NCBI GenBank assembly: GCA_009602735.1
Contig: WELA01006598.1
Location: 28,716-92,715, forward strand
DNA length: 64,000 bases
Direction: 5' to 3'
DNA from: Mesotaenium endlicherianum
Lineage: Eukaryota > Streptophyta > Zygnematophyceae > Zygnematales > Mesotaeniaceae
Shown: positions 55,144 to 64,000 of the stretch, in pieces
Layout of the letters: every line of letters starts with the position of its first letter
Numbering within the stretch: the stretch's first letter is position 1
Made by a program: the position numbers and the translations under genes
The notes under the pieces: model-generated
What the model was told of the DNA's origin: nothing
Seen by the model: the letters and a program-made list of their open reading frames with translations, nothing else
Database searches by the model: none

Positions 55144-56406
55144 TGAAATGAATCTTGCTTATTCAAGATTAATATATTTCATTTAAATATAAAAGATCAG
55201 AGATAGGTGGAAGCGTGTGACATCAAGGAGCAATCTTTGTCCTTATAAGGAATTCTGTTTACTCATCTATAATCCTTGACTCACTTATCGTAGTGTCCCA
55301 TAGTTGCACACGAATACAAGGCACAAGAAACAGGCGAGCTTGAGGACTAGAGCTTCTCCTTTAGAAACTCATGACCTCTTGCCTACCAGACATACAAGCA
55401 TGTATAAGCACATACACAACATCAGGGGACTGAATAGCGAAGGCGCTCTCATTCAGATGACCATAAAGTAGCTCAAACACATCTCACTGACTTAGGTGCA
55501 AAAACCATGGAATTTATCCGCTGTGTGACCCCAAAATGTCAGAGGGAATAACTCTGTCAATACTACTCCAAATTAAGCAAACTGAAGAGCAACGGATGCA
55601 TCTTGACGAGACCTGTCCGGAAAGTCCCAGTTTGCTCCATTTGGAGCGCAAACAAAGCAGCCATGTCAATTTTCGTGAAGGCTGGTCATTAGAACGAATC
55701 CAAAAAGTGCACACATCACTTGCAAGTAGAAATCCAATTGTAAAGCCTACTGTCCAGAATGAGGGACCACGAGATCCCCGCTTGCTATGTACGTAGTGAC
55801 CACCTGGTTGACCACGGCGCAAGGTGCGCCGTTTTGTGGGAAACCCGTTGAGTTGGGGCCCACGAATCTAGGTATAACGACCATATTAATTGGTCGGTTG
55901 ACTGAAGTCCTAACTGTTCAGTTGACTGGCGACGGCTCCGCCTACCCAAGAGTTATCCACACCGGTAGGACATCGGCTTATCGAATCTCAGTCAACCTCC
56001 CGACTTTCAGTATAATACGGTCACATGTGCCAATCTACATATAATAATCTAAATGAATATTTCTATCCTTAGCGTACTGAAGCTAAGTATACTGATTAAT
56101 ATCAAGCGAGCTTACTATATGTCAACCTACTGATATTATATCCTATATACGATTGATATATAAATCTCAGCAAACTATACAATGATACAAAAGTCATCCT
56201 GCTGACCTTTTTAACAAAGTCAGCAAATTACACTAAGATACAAAAGTCATCCTGCTGACCTTTTTGACAAAGTAAGTAAACTCGCATTACATCGACATAC
56301 ATTCATTTAGATGAACTCGCACATGTGAGTATATTGACATAATACTTATGTAGTGTTATATTTATATATGTAATTATTTAAATAAATAATGAACTGATTT
56401 ATTACA
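55144..56406 (-). mobile_element. Long solo LTR, relative of family C, inserted in element G gag
   Basis: 1,263 bp from TGAAATGAATCTTGC to TTTATTACA, flanked by GCTGC on both sides (55,139-55,143 and 56,407-56,411). Parts such as CCGCCTACCCAAGAGTTA match the C LTR, but it is almost twice as long. Gag of G continues on both sides. Probably a distinct subfamily. Confidence 0.85.
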
Positions 56407-56931
56407 GCTGCTCCTCCCGCTCATACCAAGCTCGAGCACTCTTCTTCAACAAGGTAATCACAAAGGCGACTTGCCTGTCAGGCGTGAGCGTAGAATACTC
56501 CACAAATTTCTTCACTTCCAAAATCTATTGATGAACATGAGGCGATCCACGCTCTCTAGTATATAATTTTGGCTTAGGCGCATGCACTCCTGATGCGGGT
56601 GGAATAACTGGTTGCACCACTGGCTGAAACATGGATGGTGGTATAGCAGGTGGAGGTGCGAACCTCGTCAAAACGGCATTCCCAACAACATTCGCACCAT
56701 TCTCTCCACCTATGTGTGCATATTTTGTTAAAAATGAGTGTAGACTTCTCCTCTCCTATTGCAATCGCCATTTGCTTTAGCATCGCCTGCATCTCTTGTT
56801 GCTCTCTAGTCATTGTTGGTGCTGCCTGCTGCTCCACGTGCTCAACATGCTCGACATGTTCGCCTCCTCCAACTGCCAATTGCGACTCCATAATATAATA
56901 TGCAACTAACGTTGCTTCGATACGAGACAAA
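56407..56931 (-). pseudogene. gag: Element G gag N-terminal part
   Basis: Minus strand begins MESQLAVGGGEHVEHVEHVE near 56,891 and continues through TMTREQQEMQAMLKQMAIAI, matching element E gag from 18,125. Broken. Confidence 0.78.
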
Positions 56932-57240
56932 AGGGACAGAGTGCCCTAGTGGAAGCGTAGTGACTCACGAGAAACCAAACTAGTGTTGCAATCATACTAT
57001 AGAGTGCAGCGGCATATCACCAAGAAAGCATAAGAAAATTACTTAACAATTTGAGTAGCAAGAAAGTGCTCACAAATCAAATAGGATGAAAGACTTTGCC
57101 ATTACAAACTCGCAGAAATTTACAAAAGTGAAACTTGATCAGTAACGAAGAAGTTATGCATATTTCTAGTTTTTCTACGACGATCGCTCGCACCTAGAAT
57201 GGAGGACTGCTTAGCAACAAATTTTCTAAAGTGTTTGTCA
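56932..57240 (-). repeat. E-type LTR piece, reverse
   Basis: The downstream half of an E-type LTR in reverse, the expected 5' LTR of G. It shares the block with GCCGCTGCACTCT and the CGCTTCCACTAGGGCACTCT end. Confidence 0.78.
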
Positions 57241-57242
57241 AT

Positions 57243-57765
57243 CAAGTCATAGGATTGTAAAGTGCATTTGTGTGGTCAGTGTGATATAAAATTTGTCGAA
57301 TTTGGTTAAGAATTGAGAAGATCATGTATTTATGAAGTTATATTTATTTAATAGTTGATTGTTGACTGTCCTTCTTTCGCGGTGAGCGCAACCATTGGAT
57401 TCACCGACAGCGTCAAGCAATCTAAGCCGTTGAAGTGGTTTCAAACCTTCACGTAATTTTGGCTGACGCGGAGTGTCGACTAGGTTAATTTACTTACAAG
57501 TTTCGGATTAGCCTAGCGCGCCTTGATTAATATATTCTAGTTATTCTGATGCATGCATGTGGACGTCAAATCGGTCTGACAAGTCGGATGAGGCTGATCT
57601 GGCCCACTCACAAATATTTTGGAAGGGACGATTTGACAAACACTTGAAAAAATTTGTTGCTAAGCAGCCCTCTCTCCTAGGGGCGAGCGGTCGTCGTAGA
57701 AAACTATGAATAGGCATAACTTCTTCGTAACCAATCAATTTTCTCTTCTGTACATTTCTACGAGT
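57243..57765 (+). repeat. E-type LTR piece, forward, head to head with the previous
   Basis: The upstream part of an E-type LTR (AGTCATAGGATTGTAAAGTG, GCGGTGAGCGCAACC, TAGGCATAACTTCTTCG). It overlaps in content with the reverse piece by about 120 bp, so the two come from different LTR copies or from an inversion. It stops abruptly at 57,765. Confidence 0.75.
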
Positions 57766-58477
57766 TTAGGCCTAGGTAGAATTCTCTCAGGTGTTCTTCT
57801 CAAGTTCGTAACAGGAGTGGCTTCAGTAGGGCTCTACAAATTTAGGATATTATGCATGCAGGGGATAGCACCTGCATGCATGCATTCTCAAGATTAAATT
57901 ATTTCGAGTCAGGTTAGCATGCATGCCAGCCTCGTGATTTCCGCACGTGACAACTTAACCTCTCAGTTGATGTAATCGTCGACGTGGATTGCAAGACCAC
58001 GTCTTCTATCGTGGCGGTGCCATTGTGAGCCGTGGCAGTTGTGCCAAGAGACCGTGGCTGAGGTGGCATAGCTTTTTTGTAACAATCTGAGCTTTTCAGG
58101 CGCATTTGGGACGTTTTCTCAATTATCTAAAATACGTTAAGCTATGTATCACTATATTAGTTGATAAATGATTGCATCTTGATGAATTGTTCACCACACG
58201 TGTGTGCCGACTAATCTCTGGTCAATTAGCGAGACGACCAAGATGCTACTGCAAAAAGCGTCGTAAAGTAATTCGACCACTTCGCAATAGTTCGACGTGA
58301 TTCTTCATAAAGTTACTTTGAATAATTTTGAGATAATAACCTAATGAATTGGAGTATTCCGATTGTCATTATTTCGGATAATGCATCGTCACTAATTTCG
58401 GATTAACGTCGAGTCGTTTATCCGAAAGAAGTCGTAAAACTCAAACGAAACGTTTTTGCAAAGTTACTTTCCATCCA

Positions 58478-58545
58478 TGTGGATTCGAACCCGCGACCCT
58501 TCGTTTGAGCGGATCACACCTAACCAATTGCCGAAGTAGTTTTTA
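58478..58545 (-). other. tRNA-like sequence with B box
   Basis: The minus strand carries a perfect internal B box, GGTTCGAATCC (58,481-58,491), and an A-box-like CGGCAATTGG about 45 bases upstream. AACGAAGGGTCGCGGGTTCGA between them resembles the variable/T-arm side of plant tRNAs. The T stem is only partly paired and I cannot fold a full cloverleaf. More likely a tRNA-derived SINE head or tRNA fossil than a working tRNA. Confidence 0.4.
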
Positions 58546-58895
58546 CGAACTACGCGGACATGACGAAAGCATGTGCACGCGACTCCGCAAACAGTCACGT
58601 CTATCAAAAACATCAAGAAGACATGACCGCGATTAGTCACGTCTATTTTGAAAGAAGCTTAGACGTGACTACGAACAATCACGTCTATTCAAAAGTCGCA
58701 ATGACATGACTATGCCGATTCGACGTGAAACGATTCGACGCGATTCGTCGCGATTCGTCAAAAGTCTCAAAAATGCCACACGGCACGATTTCGAGCATTC
58801 AGTCAAATGAGTCACTTCCATTTGACTGCTTTTGTTGACATGACCCGTGCCTTAGGTGGTGACTCGAAGCACTCAAGTGCCTCATGTTGAACAGG

Positions 58896-58903
58896 TATAA
58901 ATA
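58896..58903 (+). promoter_or_regulatory. TATA box of LTR H
   Basis: GGTATAAATACTTGCG in the last fifth of the putative LTR, the expected place for the retroelement promoter. Confidence 0.5.
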
Positions 58904-59883
58904 CTTGCGAGAGTCATTGTGAGTGCAATTCTCACAAGCACAAATTCTACAATTCTCCTTCTCTCTCTTTCTCTCTTCCTGGGGCTTAGCGATTATTTCG
59001 AGATATAGAGGTTTTCTTTCCGCTCGAATTAAAATATTCTTTGAATACCAAGGAAAAGATTCTGAGAAGATAGACCGTTTTCCGAAAATGTTACATTCTC
59101 ACTATTGCCTGACTTGGCATCCGCTGATGTGGCTCTTGCTTCAGCTCTGCCTAACTCGGCATTTGTTGGCGTGGCCCCTTGCAAATCTCTGTGGGATCAG
59201 CCTTAGAGTTGACCTGTTTGTCAATCTCCACCCATTCCTGGATGTTGACTTTGACGGGATTTTGTACACATTCACACCTCACGTGTAATTAGTTGAAGTT
59301 AGCTTTAACTCTGACATCTGCACTGTTAGCAGGGTTGGTCAGTGAGTCAACCCGTTGACCGTCCTTACCTGGGTCACCATGACTTTTGCCACGATTGCTG
59401 TGCCGTCCAACGGCCATGAATTCCAACAATCCTCGACTTCAAGTGGCAAAAATGCGTCAAGTTTAAATCAAAAAATTTACGATAATTAAGAATAGTGTCG
59501 TGCCTAGTGGCGTCAAAACCAGAGCACGTGTGATGCTCTCTTGCACGTGTGCCGTCGACCTGGTCGACATGTCACTGATCCTTCCCGCGTGTGAGCTTTC
59601 CTCCATCAACTGGTCAGTGCATTTCTGCACCTGGGAAAATTAGTCTGGTCGATCGCCCCTCGGACGTGTGACGATGGCAAGTAGCTTGAAGTTGACCCAT
59701 TTATGGTCTTCCTGCACTTACACCATTCGGTGAGGGGTCAGCACTCAATGTTTCCATAATGAGCTCATCCTTCTCTACTTCCTATCTTAGGTCTATCAAT
59801 TTTTTGTAAAAGTTTCATATCCTTCAATTCTCTTTACAATGCGTCTTACTTCCAAAACACTTTTTGCCCAAGTTGAGAGTTAC

Positions 59884-60386
59884 TGTAGTGATTTGAGTTA
59901 TTACATATTAGTTTGAATATATTTTAATGTTTTCAAATACATTTGGAGTAGTATTGTGTGGATTCAAGTGTGAATAGGTACTCTAGTGACTTGGTTCATG
60001 TCCTTTGAACCTTCTAAGGCATTTTCGAGGTTAGAGGAAAGACCTAGAAGAACTCCACGTGGCAAAAGTCAAATGTGCCATTCTTAGGTCAAAAGGACAT
60101 GTGTACATTATTCTAGAAAGAGGTGGCAAGTTTTGGGATGTGTTGGGTGCCAACACATCAACATACACCTTCCTAGAAATTACGTATGTAGCAAGTATAT
60201 AAACAAGAGCTAGAACATAGAAAGATATTCTAGAATCACTCTTGTGCTTGCCAAAATCCAGAAATATATTAACTTTCAAGAAGCTGTCTCTCTTTCAAGA
60301 AGCTACCACTTGTGTTCAAAGATCCTTGTCTTGAATAGATAAAGTATTATACTTCATTAAATACTTCATCTACCTGTTTCACTACA
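59884..60386 (+). repeat. Element D 5' LTR
   Basis: 503 bp, TGTAGTGATTTGAG...GTTTCACTACA. Closer to 5,946-6,448 than to 9,786-10,288 at about ten diagnostic positions. Confidence 0.92.
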
Positions 60387-60400
60387 GTGGTATCGGAGCT
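60387..60400 (+). promoter_or_regulatory. Primer-binding site of element D
   Basis: GTGGTATCGGAGCT directly after the LTR; initiator-Met-type. Confidence 0.82.
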
Positions 60401-60423
60401 AGGCACTTTGGTAGCACAAGAAG

Positions 60424-61704
60424 ATGGGCGTTCCTCAAGACCAACAGCAAGCTTTCGAAGGAAGCCCTTCCTCTCCAAGACACCCTCCTCCAGCGCCGAT
60501 GGGAGAGTCCACTCAAGAAAATCTGCAACAACAAGAAGCACCACAAGGAGGAGCACACCCTCCTCCAGCGCCGATGAAAGAGCCTACTCAAGGAAATCTG
60601 CAACAACAAGAAGCACCACAAGGAGGAGCACCGTCAAATCCCGTGGCAGCCGCTATAGCAAAGTTAACCCCACCACAAGGAGTTCCCGCAAATGAGTGGG
60701 CAGCCTTCCTAATGACCGTCCACAACCAAGTGGGCTTGGCCACCTATGAAGCAACCGTGCAAGCGTCAAGAGAAGCTATGGCTGCCATGGTTGCCCCTAT
60801 TGCGAGCAATGCTCAAAATCCAGCCCCGGCTCAAGCGCCTCCACAAGAGCCAACGAGAGCAAGGAAACTCATCAAGCCCGGCAAACCCGACACTTTCAAC
60901 CCCGGGAAAGGTGCCAACCTGAATTTATGGCTCTACCAAGTGGAGACGTACCTCGCATTCCTTGAAGTACCCGAGGAGGACTACGTTCCCTTTGCCGTTA
61001 CCTTACTTAGAGGAGCAGCAACATCATGGTGGCGTAACTATCAAGCGGCTATATATCAAGCTATGGCGCACCCCATGCTCGGCCAAGAGCCCCCACCATC
61101 ATATGCAAGATGGGCAGATTTTCGTGAGGCCCTCAAGAAGCAATTCATGCCCATCAATGCGGAGAAGATTGCCCGAGGAAAGCTCCACCATCTCAAGCAA
61201 ACGACGTCCGTTCAAGAGTATACATCCAGATTTCACGCCCTCACTCTTGAGATCCCCAACATGTCTCTCGAGGAGAAGATTGACCGCTACATCTTTGGCC
61301 TCAAACCCAAGGTGGCAAAGGAAGTGGAATTACGCGACTTGACGGACTTCTCAAAGATCATTGAAGTGGCCCAAAAGGTGGATACCTTGGATTTCAAGCA
61401 CTCCGTGCCTTCATCTTCACGGGTACCGACGACGCGGGTGTACGCAGCCCCTTCCACATCCGAATCTGGACCCACACCCATGGAAATCGGAGTTATTAAA
61501 AGGGACCCCGCGGCTGCCCGGAAGAGTGGAAGACCCTCCAATGACACTTATGATGCAAGAAACCAGCAAGGAGTGAAAGCAAGACTCTCCCCGGCTGAAA
61601 AAGAAGCTCTCATGACGGCTGGACTATGCTTTTATTGCAAGGAAAAGGGCCATCGTGCACTTTCATGCCCCAAAAAGTTGTCAAAAAACGGACAGCGCCG
61701 GTAG
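60424..61704 (+). CDS. gag: Element D gag polyprotein
   Basis: 426 codons from [15 protein letters not shown] to the stop inside the frameshift hairpin. It has a Pro/Gln-rich N terminus, a retrotransposon-gag domain (about 150-320: [39 protein letters not shown]) and a CCHC knuckle, [14 protein letters not shown], near the C terminus. It differs from element B gag mainly by a duplicated block of roughly 25-30 residues near the N terminus, HPPPAPM(G/K)E...APQGGA, present twice. It forms the particle and packages RNA. The ATG lies 24 bases past the primer site. Confidence 0.92.
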   Translation: MGVPQDQQQAFEGSPSSPRHPPPAPMGESTQENLQQQEAPQGGAHPPPAPMKEPTQGNLQQQEAPQGGAPSNPVAAAIAKLTPPQGVPANEWAAFLMTVHNQVGLATYEATVQASREAMAAMVAPIASNAQNPAPAQAPPQEPTRARKLIKPGKPDTFNPGKGANLNLWLYQVETYLAFLEVPEEDYVPFAVTLLRGAATSWWRNYQAAIYQAMAHPMLGQEPPPSYARWADFREALKKQFMPINAEKIARGKLHHLKQTTSVQEYTSRFHALTLEIPNMSLEEKIDRYIFGLKPKVAKEVELRDLTDFSKIIEVAQKVDTLDFKHSVPSSSRVPTTRVYAAPSTSESGPTPMEIGVIKRDPAAARKSGRPSNDTYDARNQQGVKARLSPAEKEALMTAGLCFYCKEKGHRALSCPKKLSKNGQRR

Positions 61705-63146
61705 GCCAGGAGCCTACCACCCCAAGACCCACTTCACGAGAAGGCAACACGCCAAGTGAGGTGGAGACCCCCGTTGAAGACGACGTTCCAGCCCCAATGA
61801 GTTTGAGAGGTTACCTTGGAGGAGAGAAGGTCCACATCTTGGTGGATAGCGGAGCTCAAGGCAACTTCATTGCTGCAGATTTTGCCACCAAGCACGGTAT
61901 TACTATGCGAACTCTTGACCACGACGAGGAGATTATGATGCCCGATGGATTCTCCTATACTACCCCTTCCAAGAAGACGTACCCCTTGGCACTCTCTATC
62001 AAGTCCTTCAAGGATAGAGTAGTGTTCTCCCCCATGCAATTGGGCAAGTACGACGTCATCCTAGGGACGCCTTGGTTGACCAAGCACAACCCCCAAGTTG
62101 ATTGGAGGACCGGTACTATCAAGATCAAGAATGACATCACTTCAAGAATCTGTATTTTGCGCGCAATCCAGAATATCCAGACCCAAGACATCCAGAAGCC
62201 GGCACACGAGATACTATTGTCCGCCCTCCAACTCAAGAGACTTGTGAGGAAGGGACACGAGCTTCTTTTGGCCTTGATCACGCCAAAAGACATCAAGAAA
62301 GACATCGAGAGTCAAGAAGGCAGCCCCGTTCCCAAGGAGATACAAGAAGTCTTCGAGGACTACAAAGAAGTGTTTTCCCTGGAATTGCCCAAGGGCCTAC
62401 CCCCCAAAAGATTCGTAGACCACAAGATAGAGTTGGAGCCCGGAAGCAAGCCCATCTCTCGGCCTACGTTCAAAATGTCATACACGGAGCTAGACGAAGT
62501 CAAGAAGCAAATCAAGGAGCTACTGGAGCATGACTTCATTCGACCTAGCAAGTCGCCATTTGGAGCCCCGGTGCTAGTTGTAAAAAAGAAAGATGGTACC
62601 TTGAGGATGTGTGTGGACTATTGCGCCCTCAACAAGATCACCATCAAGAATCGATACCCGCTGCCGCGCATGGATGAGCTCATGGACCCGCTGGTTGGAG
62701 CCAAGTACTTCACGAAGATTGACTTACGGAGCGGCTACCACCAGATTCGCATCGCAGAACCGGACATAGAGAAGACGGCATTCAGGACAAGATATGGACA
62801 TTTGGAGTTCATGGTCCTGCCATTTGGACTCACCAACGCGCCAGCAACTTTCATGACTATGATGAACACCATATTTCAGCCCATGTTGGACAGATTTGTG
62901 GTGGTATTCATCGATGACATCCTTATCTACAGCAAGACCCTTGAAGAGCATGCGAGACACTTGAAAGAAGTCCTTGAAGTATTGAAGCAAAACAAGCTGT
63001 TTGCGAAGGAGTCAAAATGCGAGTTTGCCAAACAAGAAGTGGAGTTCCTAGGTCTCCACGTGACTGCTGATGGCATCAAGATGGACCCCAAGAAGACCAC
63101 GGTGGTGGAGGAATGGCCAACCCCCACGACCAAGAAAGAACTCTAG
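61626..63146 (+). CDS. pol: Element D pol: protease and reverse transcriptase
   Basis: A 506-codon open frame, one base back from the gag frame and overlapping it. The aspartic protease is at about residues 65-170 ([38 protein letters not shown]). RT follows: [58 protein letters not shown] and the catalytic [19 protein letters not shown], then [19 protein letters not shown]. The order is standard for Ty3 elements. It would normally be made by frameshifting from gag. Its true start is the frameshift site, not the internal ATG. Confidence 0.88.
   Translation: MLLLQGKGPSCTFMPQKVVKKRTAPVGQEPTTPRPTSREGNTPSEVETPVEDDVPAPMSLRGYLGGEKVHILVDSGAQGNFIAADFATKHGITMRTLDHDEEIMMPDGFSYTTPSKKTYPLALSIKSFKDRVVFSPMQLGKYDVILGTPWLTKHNPQVDWRTGTIKIKNDITSRICILRAIQNIQTQDIQKPAHEILLSALQLKRLVRKGHELLLALITPKDIKKDIESQEGSPVPKEIQEVFEDYKEVFSLELPKGLPPKRFVDHKIELEPGSKPISRPTFKMSYTELDEVKKQIKELLEHDFIRPSKSPFGAPVLVVKKKDGTLRMCVDYCALNKITIKNRYPLPRMDELMDPLVGAKYFTKIDLRSGYHQIRIAEPDIEKTAFRTRYGHLEFMVLPFGLTNAPATFMTMMNTIFQPMLDRFVVVFIDDILIYSKTLEEHARHLKEVLEVLKQNKLFAKESKCEFAKQEVEFLGLHVTADGIKMDPKKTTVVEEWPTPTTKKEL
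61683..61718 (+). promoter_or_regulatory. Probable -1 frameshift signal at the gag-pol overlap (element D)
   Basis: AAAAAAC (61,683-61,689) lies in the correct phase of the gag frame (A AAA AAC). A 10-base spacer follows, then a perfect 7-bp hairpin GGTAGGC-CAGGA-GCCTACC (61,700-61,718). Slipping back one base at the heptamer leads into the pol frame, which overlaps gag here. Element B has the same signal. Confidence 0.72.
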
Positions 63147-64000
63147 TCATTCTTGGGATTTGCCAATTGGTACAGAGAATTCCTCCAAGGCTTCTCGCAC
63201 ATAGCAACCCCCCTGACAGATCTACTCAAGAAGAACAGGCTATATACATGAACCGAGAAAGAGGAAGAGGCATTTCAAGAGTTAAAGCGAAGATTGACCA
63301 CATCCCCGGTGCTCACACTCCCAAGTCCAAACCCAGATTGGCCCTTCCCCGTCATCACCGATGCATCTTCCTATGCAATTGGAGCAATCCTACTTCAAGA
63401 CCAAGGCAAGGGACTTCAGCCCATTGCGTACGAGTCAAGGAAGCTAAATCCGGCCGAGCAAAATTATACAACCACGGAGCGAGAGGCATTGGCGATTGTA
63501 CATGCCTTGAAGGTTTGGTGCTGCTACGTTGAAGGACGCAAGGTGCTGGTCACTACGGACCACGAAGCGTTGAAGCGCCTCCAGACGCAGCCGTATCTTT
63601 CAAGGGGACAAGCAAGATGGAGCGGATACTTGCAACAATACAACATTACGATTCAGTACCAGCCCGGCAAGACAAACCCGGTTGACCCCCTCTCAAGACT
63701 TCAATTAAATGCAGTGATGACATCCCTGAAGACAGATCTGGAAGCTCGATTTTTAGCCGCCTATGAAAGAGACCCTTACTACAAGAACGGAGAAGCAGCC
63801 TTGGACCCATACTAGAAGCAAGAAGGCAATTATTGGGTGAGGCAAGACACGGGCCAGAGGTGTGTTCCTAATGACATAGACCTCCGGCTCTTGCTTCTAC
63901 GAGAAGCACACGACAACCCTCTTGGAGGACACTTTGGAATCCTAAGGACCACGGGCGTTCTAGCTAGGACTTATTGTTGGCCAGGCATGTCTAAGCAAGT
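63147..64000 (+). pseudogene. Element D RT-RNase H end and start of integrase
   Basis: RNase H motifs at about 63,330-63,720: FPVITDASSYAIGAILLQDQ, LVTTDHEALKRLQTQPY, YQPGKTNPVDPLSRLQ. The integrase HHCC zinc domain then begins (REAHDNPLGGHFGILRTTGV) and leaves the window. Broken. Confidence 0.83.

Larger units (their letters stand above)
52792..56931 (-). mobile_element. Element G: E-like Ty3 element, rearranged and broken
   Basis: On the minus strand, from right to left: gag start MESQLAVGGGEHVEHVEH (near 56,890), gag with CCHC (about 54,650-55,140), protease (about 54,170-54,485, VVDSGASANFVHKKL), and RT/RNase H (53,720 down to 52,792). No integrase or chromodomain is seen. It ends against an LTR in the opposite orientation. 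A long C-type solo LTR interrupts gag. Ten or more breaks, with protein similarity to E high throughout. Confidence 0.82.
58078..59095 (+). mobile_element. Probable solo LTR H inside the A-like LTR
   Basis: TGTAACAATCTGAG...AAATGTTACA, about 1 kb, with a TATAAATA box at 58,896-58,903 about 200 bp from the end. It interrupts A LTR sequence. Flanks TTTTT and TTCTC match only partly, so a target duplication is not proven. No second copy in the window. Confidence 0.5.
57766..59883 (-). repeat. A-like LTR, inverted, holding solo LTR H and cut by element D
   Basis: Reverse complement of 59,290-59,843 follows A LTR order: TGTAAAGAGAATTGAAGG start, GTGCAGGAAGACC, CACGTG-rich blocks and GTCAACGGGTTGACTC. 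The stretch 57,766-58,077 matches the later A LTR block around GCATGCATGC. Bases 59,844-59,883 are the downstream end of another A LTR (GGAAGTAAGACGC, CTCAACTTGGGC), directly joined to this one. The outermost bases are GTTAC, against element D. Confidence 0.68.
59884..64000 (+). mobile_element. Element D: Ty3/gypsy chromovirus of the B family, runs off the window
   Basis: 5' LTR 59,884-60,386, primer site, gag, frameshift signal, protease, RT, RNase H and the start of integrase. The 3' half lies outside. Only about two breaks are seen in the pol part in the window, and gag is open throughout, so it is the best preserved element here. The left flank is GTTAC, the reverse complement of the flank beside the left end of element B. 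Confidence 0.93.

Noticed and set aside
58478-58545. A functional tRNA gene
   Set aside because: Only the B box and part of the A box fit; the T stem is poorly paired and no full cloverleaf can be drawn.
1-64000. CRISPR array
   Set aside because: No regularly spaced short direct repeats with unique spacers. All repeats are LTRs, tandem segments or microsatellites.

Overview
The window looks like repeat-dense nuclear DNA of a green-lineage eukaryote. Nothing in it reads as an ordinary host gene. The Ty3/gypsy chromoviruses with initiator-Met-type primer sites, and a Ty3-type element carrying a captured C5 cytosine methyltransferase, suggest a charophyte alga. I recall methyltransferase-bearing retrotransposons being reported only from dinoflagellates and charophytes. 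A large charophyte genome such as Chara fits, but the species is inferred.

Layout: bases 1-3,900 are an unassigned flank. An A-family LTR follows (about 3,900-5,945) and is cut by element B (5,946-10,288, minus strand, Ty3 chromovirus). From 10,289 to 13,663 lies the pol half of A copy 1 (A1), interrupted by a solo LTR of family C, then its LTR (13,664-15,214). A second A LTR abuts it directly and opens A copy 2 (A2, about 15,215-50,745). A2 is a nest. Element E (17,347-24,061) sits in its gag. Element F (30,312-38,299) sits in its RT/RNase H region and carries a piggyBac transposon (30,849-34,176) in its left LTR. Element C (38,381-47,829) sits in its RNase H region. F, C and the solo C copies have 5-bp target duplications or near matches, and piggyBac has its TTAA.

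From 50,746 to 59,883 there is a patchwork: a C solo LTR, a tyrosine-recombinase fossil, a rearranged E-like element (G) holding a long C-type solo LTR, head-to-head LTR pieces, and an inverted A-like LTR containing another probable solo LTR (H). Element D (59,884 to beyond the window end) is a B-family Ty3 element with a nearly uninterrupted gag and pol.

The most striking biology is family A: protease, then a C5 DNA methyltransferase, then RT-RNase H-integrase, with a PHD finger where chromoviruses carry a chromodomain. It would combine a DNA-methylation writer and a probable histone-tail reader in one retroelement. The second main result is structural. B and D carry the two halves of a single insertion site, with matching GTAAC/GTTAC flanks and shared LTR variants. 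This implies that about 50 kb between them was inverted by recombination between two inverted copies of the same family.

All LTR elements and the tyrosine-recombinase piece are treated as fossils. Their coordinates are domain-level and breaks are given only as approximate counts.
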